Assembly: GCF_005886805.2 (NCBI RefSeq)
Contig: NZ_CP045429.1
Span: 838,501 to 902,500 of the forward strand
Direction: 5' to 3'
DNA: 64,000 bases
Origin: Pseudoalteromonas rubra
GTDB taxonomy: Bacteria; Pseudomonadota; Gammaproteobacteria; Enterobacterales; Alteromonadaceae
In this document: piece by piece, positions 17,724 to 27,109 of the stretch
Numbering within the stretch: position 1 is the stretch's first letter
Layout: the number at the start of each line of letters is the position of its first letter
Notes under the pieces: model-generated
Told to the model about the DNA's origin: nothing
What the model saw: only the letters and a program-made list of their open reading frames with translations
The model's database searches: none
Position numbers and translations under genes: made by a program

Positions 17724-18743
17724 ATGCTAAGACAGAGCCAGTTCTGTTTCATTTTCTTATTAAGTATGCTGCTTGTGGCGTGTGGCCAGGCAAGCAAATC
17801 AGCTGAGCCTATTGTGTTACAGGGCAGTACGATGGGTACAACCTATAACATTAAGGCTTTTCCACAGCAAAGCACACTGACTAAAGAGCAGTTACATACT
17901 GAGGTTGAGGCCGCGCTTAAAGCGGTGAATCAATCTATGTCGACCTATATTCCGGATTCAGAGATCAACGAGTTTAATCGTCTGGCTGCCAACCAGGTCA
18001 TGCCGATCAGTGATGATTTCAGGAAGGTGATCGCTGAGTCAATCCGACTGGGTTTGTCAACTCAGACACTGGATGTCACCATGGGACCTTTAATCGATTT
18101 GTGGGGGTTTGGCCCTGACAAGCGTCCGACCAAGCGACCTTCTGAGCAGCAGCTGGCGCAAATGCGTGAGCAAATTGGCCTCGATAAACTGACTCTGACA
18201 GAAGAAGGTTTGGCCAAAACGTTGGATCATCTGGAATTGTCTTTCTCTGCCACGGCAAAAGGTTATGGCATAGATAAAGTGGCAGAACTGATTGAGTCGC
18301 ACGGGATCAGCAACTATATGGTTGAAATTGGTGGTGAGCTGAGATTGTCGGGCACTAAACCTGAGGATGAGCCCTGGCGTATTGCCATTGAAAAACCGGA
18401 TGCACCGGTTGGGCAACGACAAATCCATAAAGTGATTGAGCCAGGTAAGAACAGTGTTGCAACTTCAGGCGACTATCGTATTTTCTATGAAATGGATGGC
18501 GAGACCTTCACCCATCTGATTGACCCGGGCACGGGTAAGCCTGTTAAACACGACCTGGTGTCTGTAACAGTATTGCACCCATCTGCTATGACAGCCGATG
18601 GTCTTGCTACGGCCCTAACTGTGATGGGGACTGAACGGGCGAGAGCATACGCGGAGTTACATAACCTGCCAGTCTATTTGATCAGCAAAAGTGATGAAGG
18701 CCTGGAGGTTTACCCCAGCAGTGCGTTCATACCTTATTTATAA
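17724..18743 (+). CDS. apbE: FAD:protein FMN transferase (flavin transferase), lipoprotein
   Basis: ApbE transfers FMN from FAD to the SGAT threonine of NqrB and NqrC in the periplasm, using Mg2+. The protein has a lipoprotein signal ending in LLVAC, then QGSTMGTTYNIKAF, the flavin-contact segment ATAKGYGIDKVAELI, VEIGGELRLSG, and the late SVTVLHPSAMTADGLATAL segment. I chose the ATG at 17724 (339 residues), nine bases after AAGGG; the in-frame ATG at 17715 abuts that site, and the still earlier one lacks support. Its position right after nqrABCDEF and before nqrM makes NQR flavinylation its evident job. Confidence 0.95.
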   Translation: MLRQSQFCFIFLLSMLLVACGQASKSAEPIVLQGSTMGTTYNIKAFPQQSTLTKEQLHTEVEAALKAVNQSMSTYIPDSEINEFNRLAANQVMPISDDFRKVIAESIRLGLSTQTLDVTMGPLIDLWGFGPDKRPTKRPSEQQLAQMREQIGLDKLTLTEEGLAKTLDHLELSFSATAKGYGIDKVAELIESHGISNYMVEIGGELRLSGTKPEDEPWRIAIEKPDAPVGQRQIHKVIEPGKNSVATSGDYRIFYEMDGETFTHLIDPGTGKPVKHDLVSVTVLHPSAMTADGLATALTVMGTERARAYAELHNLPVYLISKSDEGLEVYPSSAFIPYL

Positions 18744-18852
18744 TGAGATCTGCATCGCGAACGTTTTAACTTAGGTGCGTTTAGTTATATAATGAGCACA
18801 ATTAACCGTCACCAGTCCGCGATAGCGGATGGATATGCAAAAGAGGCCTGAA

Positions 18853-19065
18853 ATGTCACTATTTTTACTTACCTTTGGGTTGTTGTTATTGATCGCCGTT
18901 GCGATGGCAGTCGGGGTCATAGTACAAAAGAAATCAATGGCCAGCAGTTGTGGCGGTCTGGGCTCTATGGGTATCGACAAGATCTGTGATTGTGATGACC
19001 CGTGCGACAAGCGTAAGAAGCGTCTAGCAAAAGAGCAAATGTGGAAAGAAAACCAAATTCTCTAA
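18853..19065 (+). CDS. nqrM: NQR maturation protein NqrM
   Basis: This 70-residue protein (formerly DUF539) has one N-terminal helix (SLFLLTFGLLLLIAVAMAVGV) and a cluster of four cysteines: SSCGGLG, ICDCDDPCDK. NqrM is known to be required for assembly of the Na+-NQR, probably by delivering iron to the NqrD/NqrE cysteine centre. The ATG at 18853 is preceded by AGAGG; the frame is open eight codons further upstream without added similarity. A terminator follows 15 bp after the stop. Confidence 0.94.
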   Translation: MSLFLLTFGLLLLIAVAMAVGVIVQKKSMASSCGGLGSMGIDKICDCDDPCDKRKKRLAKEQMWKENQIL

Positions 19066-19080
19066 TCCACTAACATCATC

Positions 19081-19108
19081 AAAAACGCAAGCCCAGGCTT
19101 GCGTTTTT
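19081..19108 (+). terminator. Rho-independent terminator after nqrM
   Basis: AAAAACGCAAGCC and GGCTTGCGTTTTT are nearly perfectly paired across a very short loop and end in five T residues. Confidence 0.92.
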
Positions 19109-19143
19109 ACGTTTCGGATCCCGAATAACAGTGCCCAAGCTTA

Positions 19144-19743
19144 ATGCAACGAACCCTGTATTTTATTCGCCACGGTGAACCCCGGGAAACCGGCCGTTTG
19201 CTCGGAAGTACTGATATGTCCGCAAGCGCGTCGGGCAATGAACAAGTGTATGCCCGCCTTGAGGCGTGTGATGGGATTGCACAGGTGATTGCCTCTCCAT
19301 TGCAGCGGTGCCAGGCGGTCGCTCGTACGTTTTGTGAAACCACCGGTTTGCCACTGCAGATAGAACCTCGACTCAGTGAAATGCATTTTGGTGACTGGGA
19401 TGGTGAACGCTACGACACGCTCTGGCAGTCAGCACGAGCACCTGGCATCGGCGACTTTTGGCAAAGTCCCTGGCAGCACACCCCGCCAAATGGGGAGTCC
19501 ATGTCGGCATTCCATCTACGTTTATATGATTGGTGGCAGCAGTTCACCGCAAGCCCCTCATGTGAGCCTGTGGCGATTGTCACTCATGCGGGCGTTATTA
19601 AGCAATTACTGGCTATCTGGCTGGGCTTACCTGTTGAGTTTGATGGTCACTTGTCTCGTGCAGAGATCGGATACGCCAAAATGGTTAAAGTCTCGGTCTT
19701 CTTCGATGAGACCGGTCAAGTCTGGCCGAAAGTTGTGTTTTAG
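19144..19743 (+). CDS. cobC: Histidine phosphatase, probable alpha-ribazole-5'-phosphate phosphatase
   Basis: The 199-residue protein begins MQRTLYFIRHGEPRETG, the RHG phosphohistidine motif of the phosphoglycerate-mutase-like phosphatases, with ASPLQRCQAVARTF, a catalytic glutamate in EMHFGDWDG, and the second histidine in VTHAGVIKQLL. CobC removes the phosphate of alpha-ribazole phosphate (or the B12 phosphate) late in cobalamin assembly. The family is broad, but the immediate B12 neighbourhood makes CobC the best reading. It lies upstream of the riboswitch, so it is not under the same riboswitch control as the downstream genes. No strong ribosome site is seen. Confidence 0.8.
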   Translation: MQRTLYFIRHGEPRETGRLLGSTDMSASASGNEQVYARLEACDGIAQVIASPLQRCQAVARTFCETTGLPLQIEPRLSEMHFGDWDGERYDTLWQSARAPGIGDFWQSPWQHTPPNGESMSAFHLRLYDWWQQFTASPSCEPVAIVTHAGVIKQLLAIWLGLPVEFDGHLSRAEIGYAKMVKVSVFFDETGQVWPKVVF

Positions 19744-19779
19744 ACGTCTGGACTTCATAATAAGGCCTAAATTTAGCAT

Positions 19780-19905
19780 CGTATTGTATTGGCAGTCATT
19801 GGGAATGAGGTGTAAATCCTCAGCTGTCCCCGCAACTGTAATAGACTGAGAGTCTGAAGCCAGATACCAAGGCCAATACCTACACTTAAGCGGGCGCACT
19901 TAAGT
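19780..19905 (+). ncRNA. Cobalamin (adenosylcobalamin) riboswitch
   Basis: The B12 riboswitch core is readable: GGGAATGAGGTGTAAATCC, then GCTGTCCCCGCAACTGTAA, then GAAGCCAGATACC. The P1 helix is closed by GTATTGG (19786-19792) and CCAATAC (19873-19879). Just downstream, ACTTAAG and CTTAAGT can form a hairpin around 19884-19905, a candidate expression platform. The btuD start lies about 95 bp after P1. Binding of B12 would repress the btuDC-cob genes that follow. Confidence 0.95.
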
Positions 19906-19973
19906 CAGTTCAGAACGTCAGTCGTGACAACGCGAATGGCTGGCTCTGCGCTGCTGCCTGCATTTGAGGCGGT

Positions 19974-20771
19974 ATGACTTCACCACAAATCTCCGTGCAT
20001 AACCTGAATCTGACTTTGGGTGACAAACCTATTCTGACGGCGCTTAATTTTGCCATTCAACGTGGCCAGTTTATTGGTCTGATTGGGCCGAATGGGGCAG
20101 GAAAGTCCAGTTTATTACGTTGCCTGTATCGCTACTGGCATCCCAGCGAGGGGGAGATACGCTATGCCGGCAAATCTTTATCCGATTATCCTCGCCGTGC
20201 CTATGCGCGCCAGGTGGCGGTGGTATTGCAGGAGATCCCCAGCCAGTTCAACCTGGCGCTGTTCGAGGTAGTTGCCATGGGCGTGACGCCGCATAAAACG
20301 CTGTTTTCAGCTGTTAATACAAGGGATAAGCAACTGATCCTGGAAGCCCTTGAGCGGGTCGGCCTGAGCCACAAAGCACAACAGCAATTTGATGCTCTGT
20401 CGGGCGGTGAAAAGCAACGGGCGATGATCGCCAGAGCCATGGTACAGCAGCCTGAACTGCTGATCATGGATGAGCCCACCAGTCATCTGGATGTGAAGTA
20501 TCAGATCCAGATCATGGAGCTGGCTAAGGCCATGGGGGTGACCGTGATTGCTTCATTTCATGATCTCAATCTTGCAGCGGCACTCAGCGATGAGTTGCTG
20601 GTACTGGAGCAAGGTCACTTGCTTGCTCAGGGAACCCCGTTAGAGGTGATAACGCCGGGCTTACTGAGTGATGTTTTTGGCGTCTGTGCTGACGTTGAGA
20701 CAGTCCCCGGGCCAGATCGCAATGCGTCGGGTGTGCCACACATTCGTTATCACTATGGGTATCAACAATGA
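19974..20771 (+). CDS. btuD: Vitamin B12 ABC transporter ATP-binding protein
   Basis: The 265-residue ATPase powers B12 import through BtuC from the periplasmic carrier BtuF. The Walker A motif is GPNGAGKSS, the signature LSGGEKQR, Walker B LLIMDEPTSHLD, and the switch His lies in ASFHDLNLA. The type matches the iron-siderophore/heme/B12 importer ATPases; the B12 riboswitch and cob genes fix the substrate. GAGGCGG precedes the ATG. It overlaps btuC by 4 bp (ATGA). Confidence 0.93.
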   Translation: MTSPQISVHNLNLTLGDKPILTALNFAIQRGQFIGLIGPNGAGKSSLLRCLYRYWHPSEGEIRYAGKSLSDYPRRAYARQVAVVLQEIPSQFNLALFEVVAMGVTPHKTLFSAVNTRDKQLILEALERVGLSHKAQQQFDALSGGEKQRAMIARAMVQQPELLIMDEPTSHLDVKYQIQIMELAKAMGVTVIASFHDLNLAAALSDELLVLEQGHLLAQGTPLEVITPGLLSDVFGVCADVETVPGPDRNASGVPHIRYHYGYQQ

Positions 20772-21760
20772 AGGCCTTGCTTATACCCGGGTTGCTCTGT
20801 GCCTGTTTGGCCAGCATGCTCACTGCACTGTCTGTCGGGGCGGTGTCACTTAGCTGGAGTGAGGTCTGGCAGGCTTTAAGCAATTATGACAACAGTGTGC
20901 TGAATCAAAAGATTGTGGTTGAACTGCGATTACCACGTACCTTGCTGGCTTTTTTTGCGGGGGCCGGGCTGGCCATTGCCGGGCTTATTTTGCAAACCGT
21001 GACCCGCAACCCGCTCGCCGATCCGTATTTATTTGGCATTTCCTCCGGGGCGTCATTTGGTGTGGTGTTGTTGGTTGCATTATTTGGTGTACAAAGCGCA
21101 CTGGCCTTATCCGGTGCGGCGTTTGCTGGCAGCGCAGTGGCCATGAGCCTGTTGTTGCTCATTGCGTTTCACAAAGGCACAGCACTGGTCGAGAACATGT
21201 TGTTGTCAGGTGTCGCGCTGACCTTTTTATTTTCTGCCTTTACCAGCTTACTGCTCTATTGGAGTGACCCGCAGGCCATCAGTGCCATTATATTCTGGAG
21301 TCTGGGCAGTTTCAGCCGTGCAGACTGGCAATGGCTGTGGTTACCCGCTCTGGTCGTGTCGATAGGCTGTACAGTGATGTTACTGATGCGCCGCAGCCTG
21401 AATGCGTTGTTAGTTGGCGATGAGAGCGCGGTAACCTTAGGTGTGAATGTACACAAGCTACGACTGGGCATGTTGATCCTGGCATCTATGCTGACCGCCG
21501 TGATTGTCGCTGCCTGCGGTGGTGTTGGGTTTGTTGGCTTGATGATCCCCCATATTGTGCGCTTTTTTATTTCGCAAGTTCGTACACTGGGTATGTTGGC
21601 AACAGCTTTATCAGGTGGGCTCATGATGCTGTGGGTCGATGTGCTGGCCCGTACCCTGATAGACAATCAGGAACTTCCGATTGGGGTGATCACCTCCGCC
21701 ATCGGCAGTGTGTTTTTCTTATCGCTGCTAATCGCCAAAAAGCGCGCTGCCAGCATCTGA
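20768..21760 (+). CDS. btuC: Vitamin B12 ABC transporter permease
   Basis: The 330-residue FecCD/BtuC-type permease has about ten transmembrane helices. Family hallmarks are ELRLPRTLLAFFAGAGLAIAG, QTVTRNPLADPYLFGISSGAS, LLVGDESAVTLGV and GGVGFVGLMIPHIVRFF. It forms the channel of the B12 importer with BtuD, and its start overlaps the btuD stop. The BtuF gene lies at the other end of the operon rather than adjacent. Confidence 0.93.
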   Translation: MKALLIPGLLCACLASMLTALSVGAVSLSWSEVWQALSNYDNSVLNQKIVVELRLPRTLLAFFAGAGLAIAGLILQTVTRNPLADPYLFGISSGASFGVVLLVALFGVQSALALSGAAFAGSAVAMSLLLLIAFHKGTALVENMLLSGVALTFLFSAFTSLLLYWSDPQAISAIIFWSLGSFSRADWQWLWLPALVVSIGCTVMLLMRRSLNALLVGDESAVTLGVNVHKLRLGMLILASMLTAVIVAACGGVGFVGLMIPHIVRFFISQVRTLGMLATALSGGLMMLWVDVLARTLIDNQELPIGVITSAIGSVFFLSLLIAKKRAASI

Positions 21761-21776
21761 CCTAACAGGAGACTTT

Positions 21777-22844
21777 ATGATCCCACCACTCAATCGCCAG
21801 CATGACGCTTATATTCAGCACACCATAGATATGAAGACCAAGCCTCAGGGCGCGCTGGGTAAGCTTGAGACATTGGCACATCAGCTAGTGAGCATTTTGA
21901 GTCAGGGCATGAGTCGCGCCCAACTTGAAGCCGAAAAACCCGCCATCGTGCAGCCGCAGATGCTGATATTTGCCGGCGATCATGGCATTGCTGCCGAAGG
22001 TGTTTCCATTGCACCCAGCGAGGTGACCGGTCAGATGGTAGCCAATTTTGCCACGGGTGGCGCAGCCATTAATGTCTTGTGTACTCAGCTTGGCTGGCAA
22101 CTGAGTGTGATTGACTGTGGTATTTTGGTACCGCCAGCTCCGGAGTTGGGTGTTGTATCACAGCGCCTTGGCCACATTACCCGACCATTACATATTGAGC
22201 CCGCTCAGAGCAAAGCACAGCTTGATCAAGGCCTATTGTACGGTCAGGAAGCTGTACAGGCGGCACTGGACTCGGGGTCAAACGTGTTTGCGTTGGGCGA
22301 AATGGGGATCGGCAACACCACGGCCGCTGCGGCCATTTTCTCGGCTCTGAGTGGGTTGACTGGCGCTGAAACGGTTGGGCGTGGCACCGGCGTTAGTGCA
22401 GAAGTGGTGGAGAAAAAACAACAACTGATCGATCAAGCTCTGCTGTTACATGGTGACGCCCTTCATGATCCACGAGAGGTGTTGCGTCGCCTGGGCGGAT
22501 ATGAGATCTGTCAAATGGTTGGTGCTATGCTGGAAATTGCCCGTGCACAAAAGGTCATTCTGGTGGATGGCTTTATTGCAACAGCCGCGGCTATGCTGGC
22601 GTGTCGCATTGAACCCGCCAGTCAGGACTATATGGTGTTTGCCCATTGCTCAGGTGAGCAGGGACACCGGCGCATGCTGAATGAGCTAAATGCCGAGCCA
22701 TTGTTGGATCTGAACATGCGCCTGGGTGAGGGATCCGGTGCGGCAATGGCATTGCCCCTGTGCCAAAGTGCGCTGGCATTTTACTATCAGATGGCCAGCT
22801 TTGAGTCGGCGGCTGTCACTCAGGTGGTAGACACCCATGAGTGA
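21777..22844 (+). CDS. cobT: Nicotinate-nucleotide:dimethylbenzimidazole phosphoribosyltransferase
   Basis: The 355-residue cytosolic enzyme makes alpha-ribazole phosphate, activating the lower ligand base of B12. KPQGALGKLETLA, FAGDHGIAAEGVS, GEMGIGNTTAAAA, GRGTGVS and LGEGSGAAMALPL are the CobT family motifs; the catalytic Glu is expected in LGEGSG. AGGAGAC precedes the ATG. It overlaps cobS by 8 bp. Confidence 0.95.
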   Translation: MIPPLNRQHDAYIQHTIDMKTKPQGALGKLETLAHQLVSILSQGMSRAQLEAEKPAIVQPQMLIFAGDHGIAAEGVSIAPSEVTGQMVANFATGGAAINVLCTQLGWQLSVIDCGILVPPAPELGVVSQRLGHITRPLHIEPAQSKAQLDQGLLYGQEAVQAALDSGSNVFALGEMGIGNTTAAAAIFSALSGLTGAETVGRGTGVSAEVVEKKQQLIDQALLLHGDALHDPREVLRRLGGYEICQMVGAMLEIARAQKVILVDGFIATAAAMLACRIEPASQDYMVFAHCSGEQGHRRMLNELNAEPLLDLNMRLGEGSGAAMALPLCQSALAFYYQMASFESAAVTQVVDTHE

Positions 22845-23613
22845 GCTAAGGCAATTCAAGCTGGCGGTGATCTTTCTGACCCGTATTCCCGTTAAAGTGT
22901 CGGGCGAGGTCAGCGAGCAGGATATCAACCAGGCCAGCGGCTACTTTGCCTGGGTTGGTGTGCTCTTGGGTGCCCTGTTAGCCTTTCTCTATGGTGTGCT
23001 AGCCTTTATGTTGCCAGCTGGCATTGCGGTAATAATAACGCTGAGTGCCGGGCTGATCATAACGGGTGCATTTCATGAGGATGGCTTCGCGGATGTCTGG
23101 GATGGCTTTGGCGGTGGCTGGAGTGTGGCCGATAAGCTGACCATTATGAAAGACAGCCGACTGGGCACCTATGGTGCGGCGGCATTGGTTCTGCTACTGC
23201 TTACCAAGTTTCAGGCTTTACTCTCCTTAAGTGAGCAACTTGCTTATGTATGTGCAGCTATCCTGCTTGGCCATGGTCTGAGCCGGGTTATGGCCACCAG
23301 TATCATTGGTAAACTGGACTATGTTCAGGCAGATGCGCAAAGTAAAGTTAAGCCTGTTGCCCAGTTTCTTTCTACAAAAAGTAAGCAGTTACTTTATAGC
23401 TGTGGCTTAGTTTTATTAATAGTGAGCTGGTTTGCCGGACTGTTTACTCTATGGCAGAGCGTTGCGCTGTTTGTCGCACTGTGGTTATGCCGTACAGGCT
23501 GCGCTTACTGGTTTAAACGCCAGCTCGGCGGTTATACGGGAGACTGTCTGGGCGCGGCACAGCAACTGGCGGAAGTCACGGTGTATTTATTTTGTCTGGT
23601 GGTCTGGTTATGA
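22837..23613 (+). CDS. cobS: Adenosylcobinamide-GDP ribazoletransferase
   Basis: The 258-residue polytopic membrane protein joins adenosylcobinamide-GDP to alpha-ribazole (phosphate), the last step of nucleotide-loop assembly. FLTRIPV near the N-terminus, the metal-binding FHEDGFADVWDGFGGG, and the following MKDSRLGTYGAAAL are diagnostic. It starts inside the end of cobT and its stop overlaps the cobU start, so cobTSU are translationally coupled. Confidence 0.95.
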   Translation: MSELRQFKLAVIFLTRIPVKVSGEVSEQDINQASGYFAWVGVLLGALLAFLYGVLAFMLPAGIAVIITLSAGLIITGAFHEDGFADVWDGFGGGWSVADKLTIMKDSRLGTYGAAALVLLLLTKFQALLSLSEQLAYVCAAILLGHGLSRVMATSIIGKLDYVQADAQSKVKPVAQFLSTKSKQLLYSCGLVLLIVSWFAGLFTLWQSVALFVALWLCRTGCAYWFKRQLGGYTGDCLGAAQQLAEVTVYLFCLVVWL

Positions 23614-24149
23614 CGGGTCGGGTCGAATTTATTCTGGGTGGTGCGCGCTCTGGAAAGAGTCGGTTAGGTGAGCAAAGAGCCGAGCGCTGGTTCAGCGACG
23701 GTAAAGTGGCCCGGTTAATTTATCTCGCGACTGCACGACCCGGGGATGAGGAGATGGTTTCGCGGATCGCCCATCATCAGGCATCGCGCCCGGCATACTG
23801 GCAGCTTATAGAAGAGGCCTGGGCGCTGGATCAAGTGTTAGCCAGCCTTGCGTCCGATGATTGTGTGGTGATTGATTGTCTCACCTTGTGGTTAACCACG
23901 GCATTATGTGACTACTCTGACTCAGCATTTCAACACAAGCGCGCGGCGCTGCTGAGTGCTCTGCGTGCCACTCGTGCTCGGGTGATCCTGATCAGTAATG
24001 AGGTGGGCCACGGCATAGTGCCGCTTGGTGAACTCAGTCGCCGCTTTGTTGACGAATCCGGCTGGTTGCACCAGGACATCGCCGCTTTGGCAGACAGAGT
24101 CGATTTTGTGATGGCGGGTTTGCCACTGACGCTAAAAGGAGACAATTGA
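23610..24149 (+). CDS. cobU: Adenosylcobinamide kinase / adenosylcobinamide-phosphate guanylyltransferase
   Basis: The bifunctional cytosolic enzyme phosphorylates adenosylcobinamide and then transfers GMP to it. The P-loop [13 protein letters not shown] opens the protein, followed by [12 protein letters not shown], the guanylylation region [10 protein letters not shown], and DCLTLWL. I chose the ATG at 23610, which overlaps the cobS stop (ATGA), giving 179 residues; the open frame extends six codons to a TTG without a ribosome site. cobQ follows 2 bp later. Confidence 0.95.
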   Translation: MTGRVEFILGGARSGKSRLGEQRAERWFSDGKVARLIYLATARPGDEEMVSRIAHHQASRPAYWQLIEEAWALDQVLASLASDDCVVIDCLTLWLTTALCDYSDSAFQHKRAALLSALRATRARVILISNEVGHGIVPLGELSRRFVDESGWLHQDIAALADRVDFVMAGLPLTLKGDN

Positions 24150-24151
24150 GT

Positions 24152-25633
24152 ATGAACACGTTAATGGTGCAGGGCACAACGTCAGATGCCGGAAAAAGCA
24201 CGTTAGTGGCGGGCTTGTGTCGGGCATTGCAGCGCCGTGGTATCGAGGTCGTACCGTTCAAACCGCAGAATATGGCGCTCAATAGTGCGGTTACTCCAGA
24301 TGGCGGAGAAATAGGCCGTGCCCAGGCATTACAGGCCATGGCTGCAAAAGTACCCTTGAGCACAGATCTAAACCCGATTTTACTCAAACCGAATTCAGAT
24401 ACGGGTGCCCAGGTCATTGTGCATGGCCGTGCGCTCAGTAATATGGAAGCCGGAGGGTATCATGACTACAAAAAAGTCGCGATGCAGGCGGTACTGACCT
24501 CACATCACAGGCTCAGTGAACAGTATGGCCTTTGCGTGGTCGAAGGGGCCGGCAGCCCGGCGGAAATTAATCTGCGAGAGAACGACATTGCTAACATGGG
24601 GTTTGCCTGTGAGGTTGATTGCCCGGTGATCATCATTGCCGACATCGACAAAGGCGGTGTGTTTGCTCACCTGGTTGGGACCCTGGCGCTGCTGAGCGAC
24701 TACGAGCAATCTTTAGTGAAAGGCTTCGTGATCAACCGGTTTCGGGGCGATATTGCGTTGTTACAGAGCGGGCTGGACTGGCTGGAGCAGCATACCGGCA
24801 AACCTGTGCTGGGTGTATTGCCTTACTTGCACGACCTGGCATTGGATGCGGAAGATGCCGTGACGATAGCAAATCGCATGAATAACCCCGAAATTAAAGT
24901 GGCCGTATTGCTGCTGCCACATATTAGCAATCACACCGATTTTGATACTTTGCGGTTAGATCCCAAAGTTGATCTGCGTTATGTGCGCCACACCGAAACC
25001 ATAGGTGCAGCCGACTTAGTGATCATCCCGGGCAGTAAGAATGTGCTTAACGACCTGGCTTTTTTACGCGCAGAAGGGTGGGACAGTGAGTTGCGACGCC
25101 ATCTGCGTTACGGCGGCAAAGTACTGGGGATCTGTGGAGGATATCAGATGTTGGGGAATACCATTTGTGACCCTCAGCAGGTTGAGTCAACACAGGGTAG
25201 TATCTCAGGCCTGGCGATGGCAGATTTTGAGACCCAACTGACAACAAATAAAACCCTGACTCAGGTGCAGGCAAGCTGTTTGTTGAACGGTCAGCAGACC
25301 CATTTGAGCGGTTATGAGATCCATTGTGGGATCACTCAGGGGGCGGCCTTAGCGCGACCTTTTTTACAGTTTGACGCGCACCCATCAGGGTGGCAAGTTG
25401 ATGGTTTTATCAGTGAGGATAACCTGCTGGCTGGCACCTATTTGCACGGACTGTTTGATAGTCCCGAGGGACTGACCAGTGTGTTGAGCTGGGTCAGCGA
25501 TGGCCGCTACAGTGGCAGTGGATTCAACCTGGCAGAACACCGTGAGCAGCAACTGGAACGGCTGGCAGATATGTGCGAAACCCATTTAGACATAGATAAA
25601 ATTCTGGCAATCAGTGAACAGAGGACAGCATGA
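24152..25633 (+). CDS. cobQ: Cobyric acid synthase (glutamine-hydrolysing)
   Basis: The 493-residue enzyme amidates the corrin side chains b, d, e and g using glutamine and ATP. The N-terminal dethiobiotin-synthetase-like ATPase has [19 protein letters not shown] and KPQNMALNS; the C-terminal class I-like amidotransferase domain has the nucleophile Cys in [10 protein letters not shown] and a His in GTYLHGLFD. The ATG at 24152 follows AAAAGGAGAC; a TTG two codons upstream is less likely. Corrin-ring genes are not seen here, so this may serve salvage of incomplete corrinoids or a pathway encoded elsewhere. Confidence 0.95.
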   Translation: MNTLMVQGTTSDAGKSTLVAGLCRALQRRGIEVVPFKPQNMALNSAVTPDGGEIGRAQALQAMAAKVPLSTDLNPILLKPNSDTGAQVIVHGRALSNMEAGGYHDYKKVAMQAVLTSHHRLSEQYGLCVVEGAGSPAEINLRENDIANMGFACEVDCPVIIIADIDKGGVFAHLVGTLALLSDYEQSLVKGFVINRFRGDIALLQSGLDWLEQHTGKPVLGVLPYLHDLALDAEDAVTIANRMNNPEIKVAVLLLPHISNHTDFDTLRLDPKVDLRYVRHTETIGAADLVIIPGSKNVLNDLAFLRAEGWDSELRRHLRYGGKVLGICGGYQMLGNTICDPQQVESTQGSISGLAMADFETQLTTNKTLTQVQASCLLNGQQTHLSGYEIHCGITQGAALARPFLQFDAHPSGWQVDGFISEDNLLAGTYLHGLFDSPEGLTSVLSWVSDGRYSGSGFNLAEHREQQLERLADMCETHLDIDKILAISEQRTA

Positions 25634-26229
25634 GCGAACATAATCAGGATAAACATAAGGCAAGACAGCAAAAAGTGAAAGAGCAGGTCGATGCCAAAAT
25701 CGAGCAGGCACAGGAAGAAAAAGGCATCTTGCAGGTGATCACTGGCAATGGCAAAGGTAAGTCTACCTCAGGCTTTGGCACGGTTGCACGGTGTGTGGGC
25801 CATGGCATGAATGCTGCCGTGGTACAGTTTATTAAAGGCATGTGGGAATGTGGTGAGCGTAATTTGCTGGAACGTGCGGGTGTGCCGTTTGCTGTGATGA
25901 AAACGGGCTTCACCTGGGAAACACAAAACCGCGAGACAGATACCCAGGCGGCGCAGGCTACCTGGCAACAGGCAAAGCTGTGGCTGCAGGATGACAGTAT
26001 CGATCTGGTCTTGCTGGATGAACTCACTTATATGGTCAGCTACGACTATCTTGATCTGGATGAAGTGATTACGGCGTTGGAAAATCGCCCAGCGATGCAG
26101 TCGGTGATCATTACGGGTCGTGGGGCACATCGTCGTCTGACAGAGTTGGCCGATACGGTCAGTGAAGTGCGTAACGTGAAACACGCGTTTGAAGCGGGGA
26201 TCAAAGCGCAAAAAGGGTTCGATTTCTGA
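25630..26229 (+). CDS. btuR: Cob(I)yrinic acid a,c-diamide adenosyltransferase (corrinoid adenosyltransferase)
   Basis: The 199-residue CobA/CobO/BtuR-type enzyme transfers the 5'-deoxyadenosyl group from ATP to cob(I)alamin or its precursors. The P-loop [13 protein letters not shown] is near residue 38, with the family motifs [24 protein letters not shown] and [10 protein letters not shown]. The N-terminus is a charged helix ([16 protein letters not shown]). It overlaps the cobQ stop by 4 bp, and its own stop overlaps the btuF start by one base. Confidence 0.94.
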   Translation: MSEHNQDKHKARQQKVKEQVDAKIEQAQEEKGILQVITGNGKGKSTSGFGTVARCVGHGMNAAVVQFIKGMWECGERNLLERAGVPFAVMKTGFTWETQNRETDTQAAQATWQQAKLWLQDDSIDLVLLDELTYMVSYDYLDLDEVITALENRPAMQSVIITGRGAHRRLTELADTVSEVRNVKHAFEAGIKAQKGFDF

Positions 26230-27107
26230 TGAAAGCAGTCCTGAATATCTGGCTGGGTATGCTGGTTTGTCTGATTACAAGTCAGGTCAGTGCAGCTCAG
26301 GCCTCTGGACAGCCGGCTAAACGGATCGTGGCCCTGGCGCCGCATATTGTTGAGAACTTATATGCTATAGGGGCAGGCGAGCGGATTGTCGGAACAGTTG
26401 AGTATGCGGACTTCCCGGCTGAGGCCAACCAAATCCCCCGTATTGGTGGCTTTCATGGCATTGCGCTGGAAAAGTTACTGGCGTTGTCCCCCGATCTGGT
26501 GATTGCCTGGCAGGGTGGCAATCAACAAACCGAGCTGGATAAGCTGGAGCAGCTCGGAGTGAACGTGGTGTACAGCGAAACCAAAGCCTTGCAACAGATC
26601 CCGCATTCTCTGCGCTGGCTGGGCCAGTTAACCGGGCTGGAAGAGAACGCTGAACAAGTGGCCCGGCAGTTTGAACAAGGCATGGCTGAACTGCACGATG
26701 AGTATCGTTCTGCAACGTCTTTGTCCGTGTTTTATCAGCTATGGCCAGCTCCGATGATGACGGTCAATGGCACCACCTGGATCCATCAGACGCTTGAGGT
26801 GTGTGGCGCCAGCAATGTGTTTGCTGACGCAACGACATCCTATCCGCAGATCAGTATTGAAAATGTGCTCCTGAAACACCCGCAGGTGATAGTGATCCCG
26901 CAGGAAAAATCTAAACAAGTCCAGCCCACCATAGACTGGCATAAGTGGCCAGAAATTCCGGCGGCCAAGCATGCACAATATATTGAGGTGAATGCGGATC
27001 TGTTACATCGTTATACGACCCGTGTGCTTGATGGGTTAACTCAGTTATGTGATAAACTGGATGCTTCGCGAACTTACTATCAGCAACTTAAACTAGCCGG
27101 GAAATAA
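26229..27107 (+). CDS. btuF: Periplasmic cobalamin-binding protein BtuF
   Basis: The 292-residue periplasmic binding protein has a signal peptide ending near SQVSAAQA, then the class III binding-protein fold: [49 protein letters not shown], and a second lobe with [19 protein letters not shown]. It delivers B12 to BtuCD. It is at the distal end of the riboswitch-controlled run, with one-base overlap to btuR. Confidence 0.92.
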   Translation: MKAVLNIWLGMLVCLITSQVSAAQASGQPAKRIVALAPHIVENLYAIGAGERIVGTVEYADFPAEANQIPRIGGFHGIALEKLLALSPDLVIAWQGGNQQTELDKLEQLGVNVVYSETKALQQIPHSLRWLGQLTGLEENAEQVARQFEQGMAELHDEYRSATSLSVFYQLWPAPMMTVNGTTWIHQTLEVCGASNVFADATTSYPQISIENVLLKHPQVIVIPQEKSKQVQPTIDWHKWPEIPAAKHAQYIEVNADLLHRYTTRVLDGLTQLCDKLDASRTYYQQLKLAGK

Positions 27108-27109
27108 AT

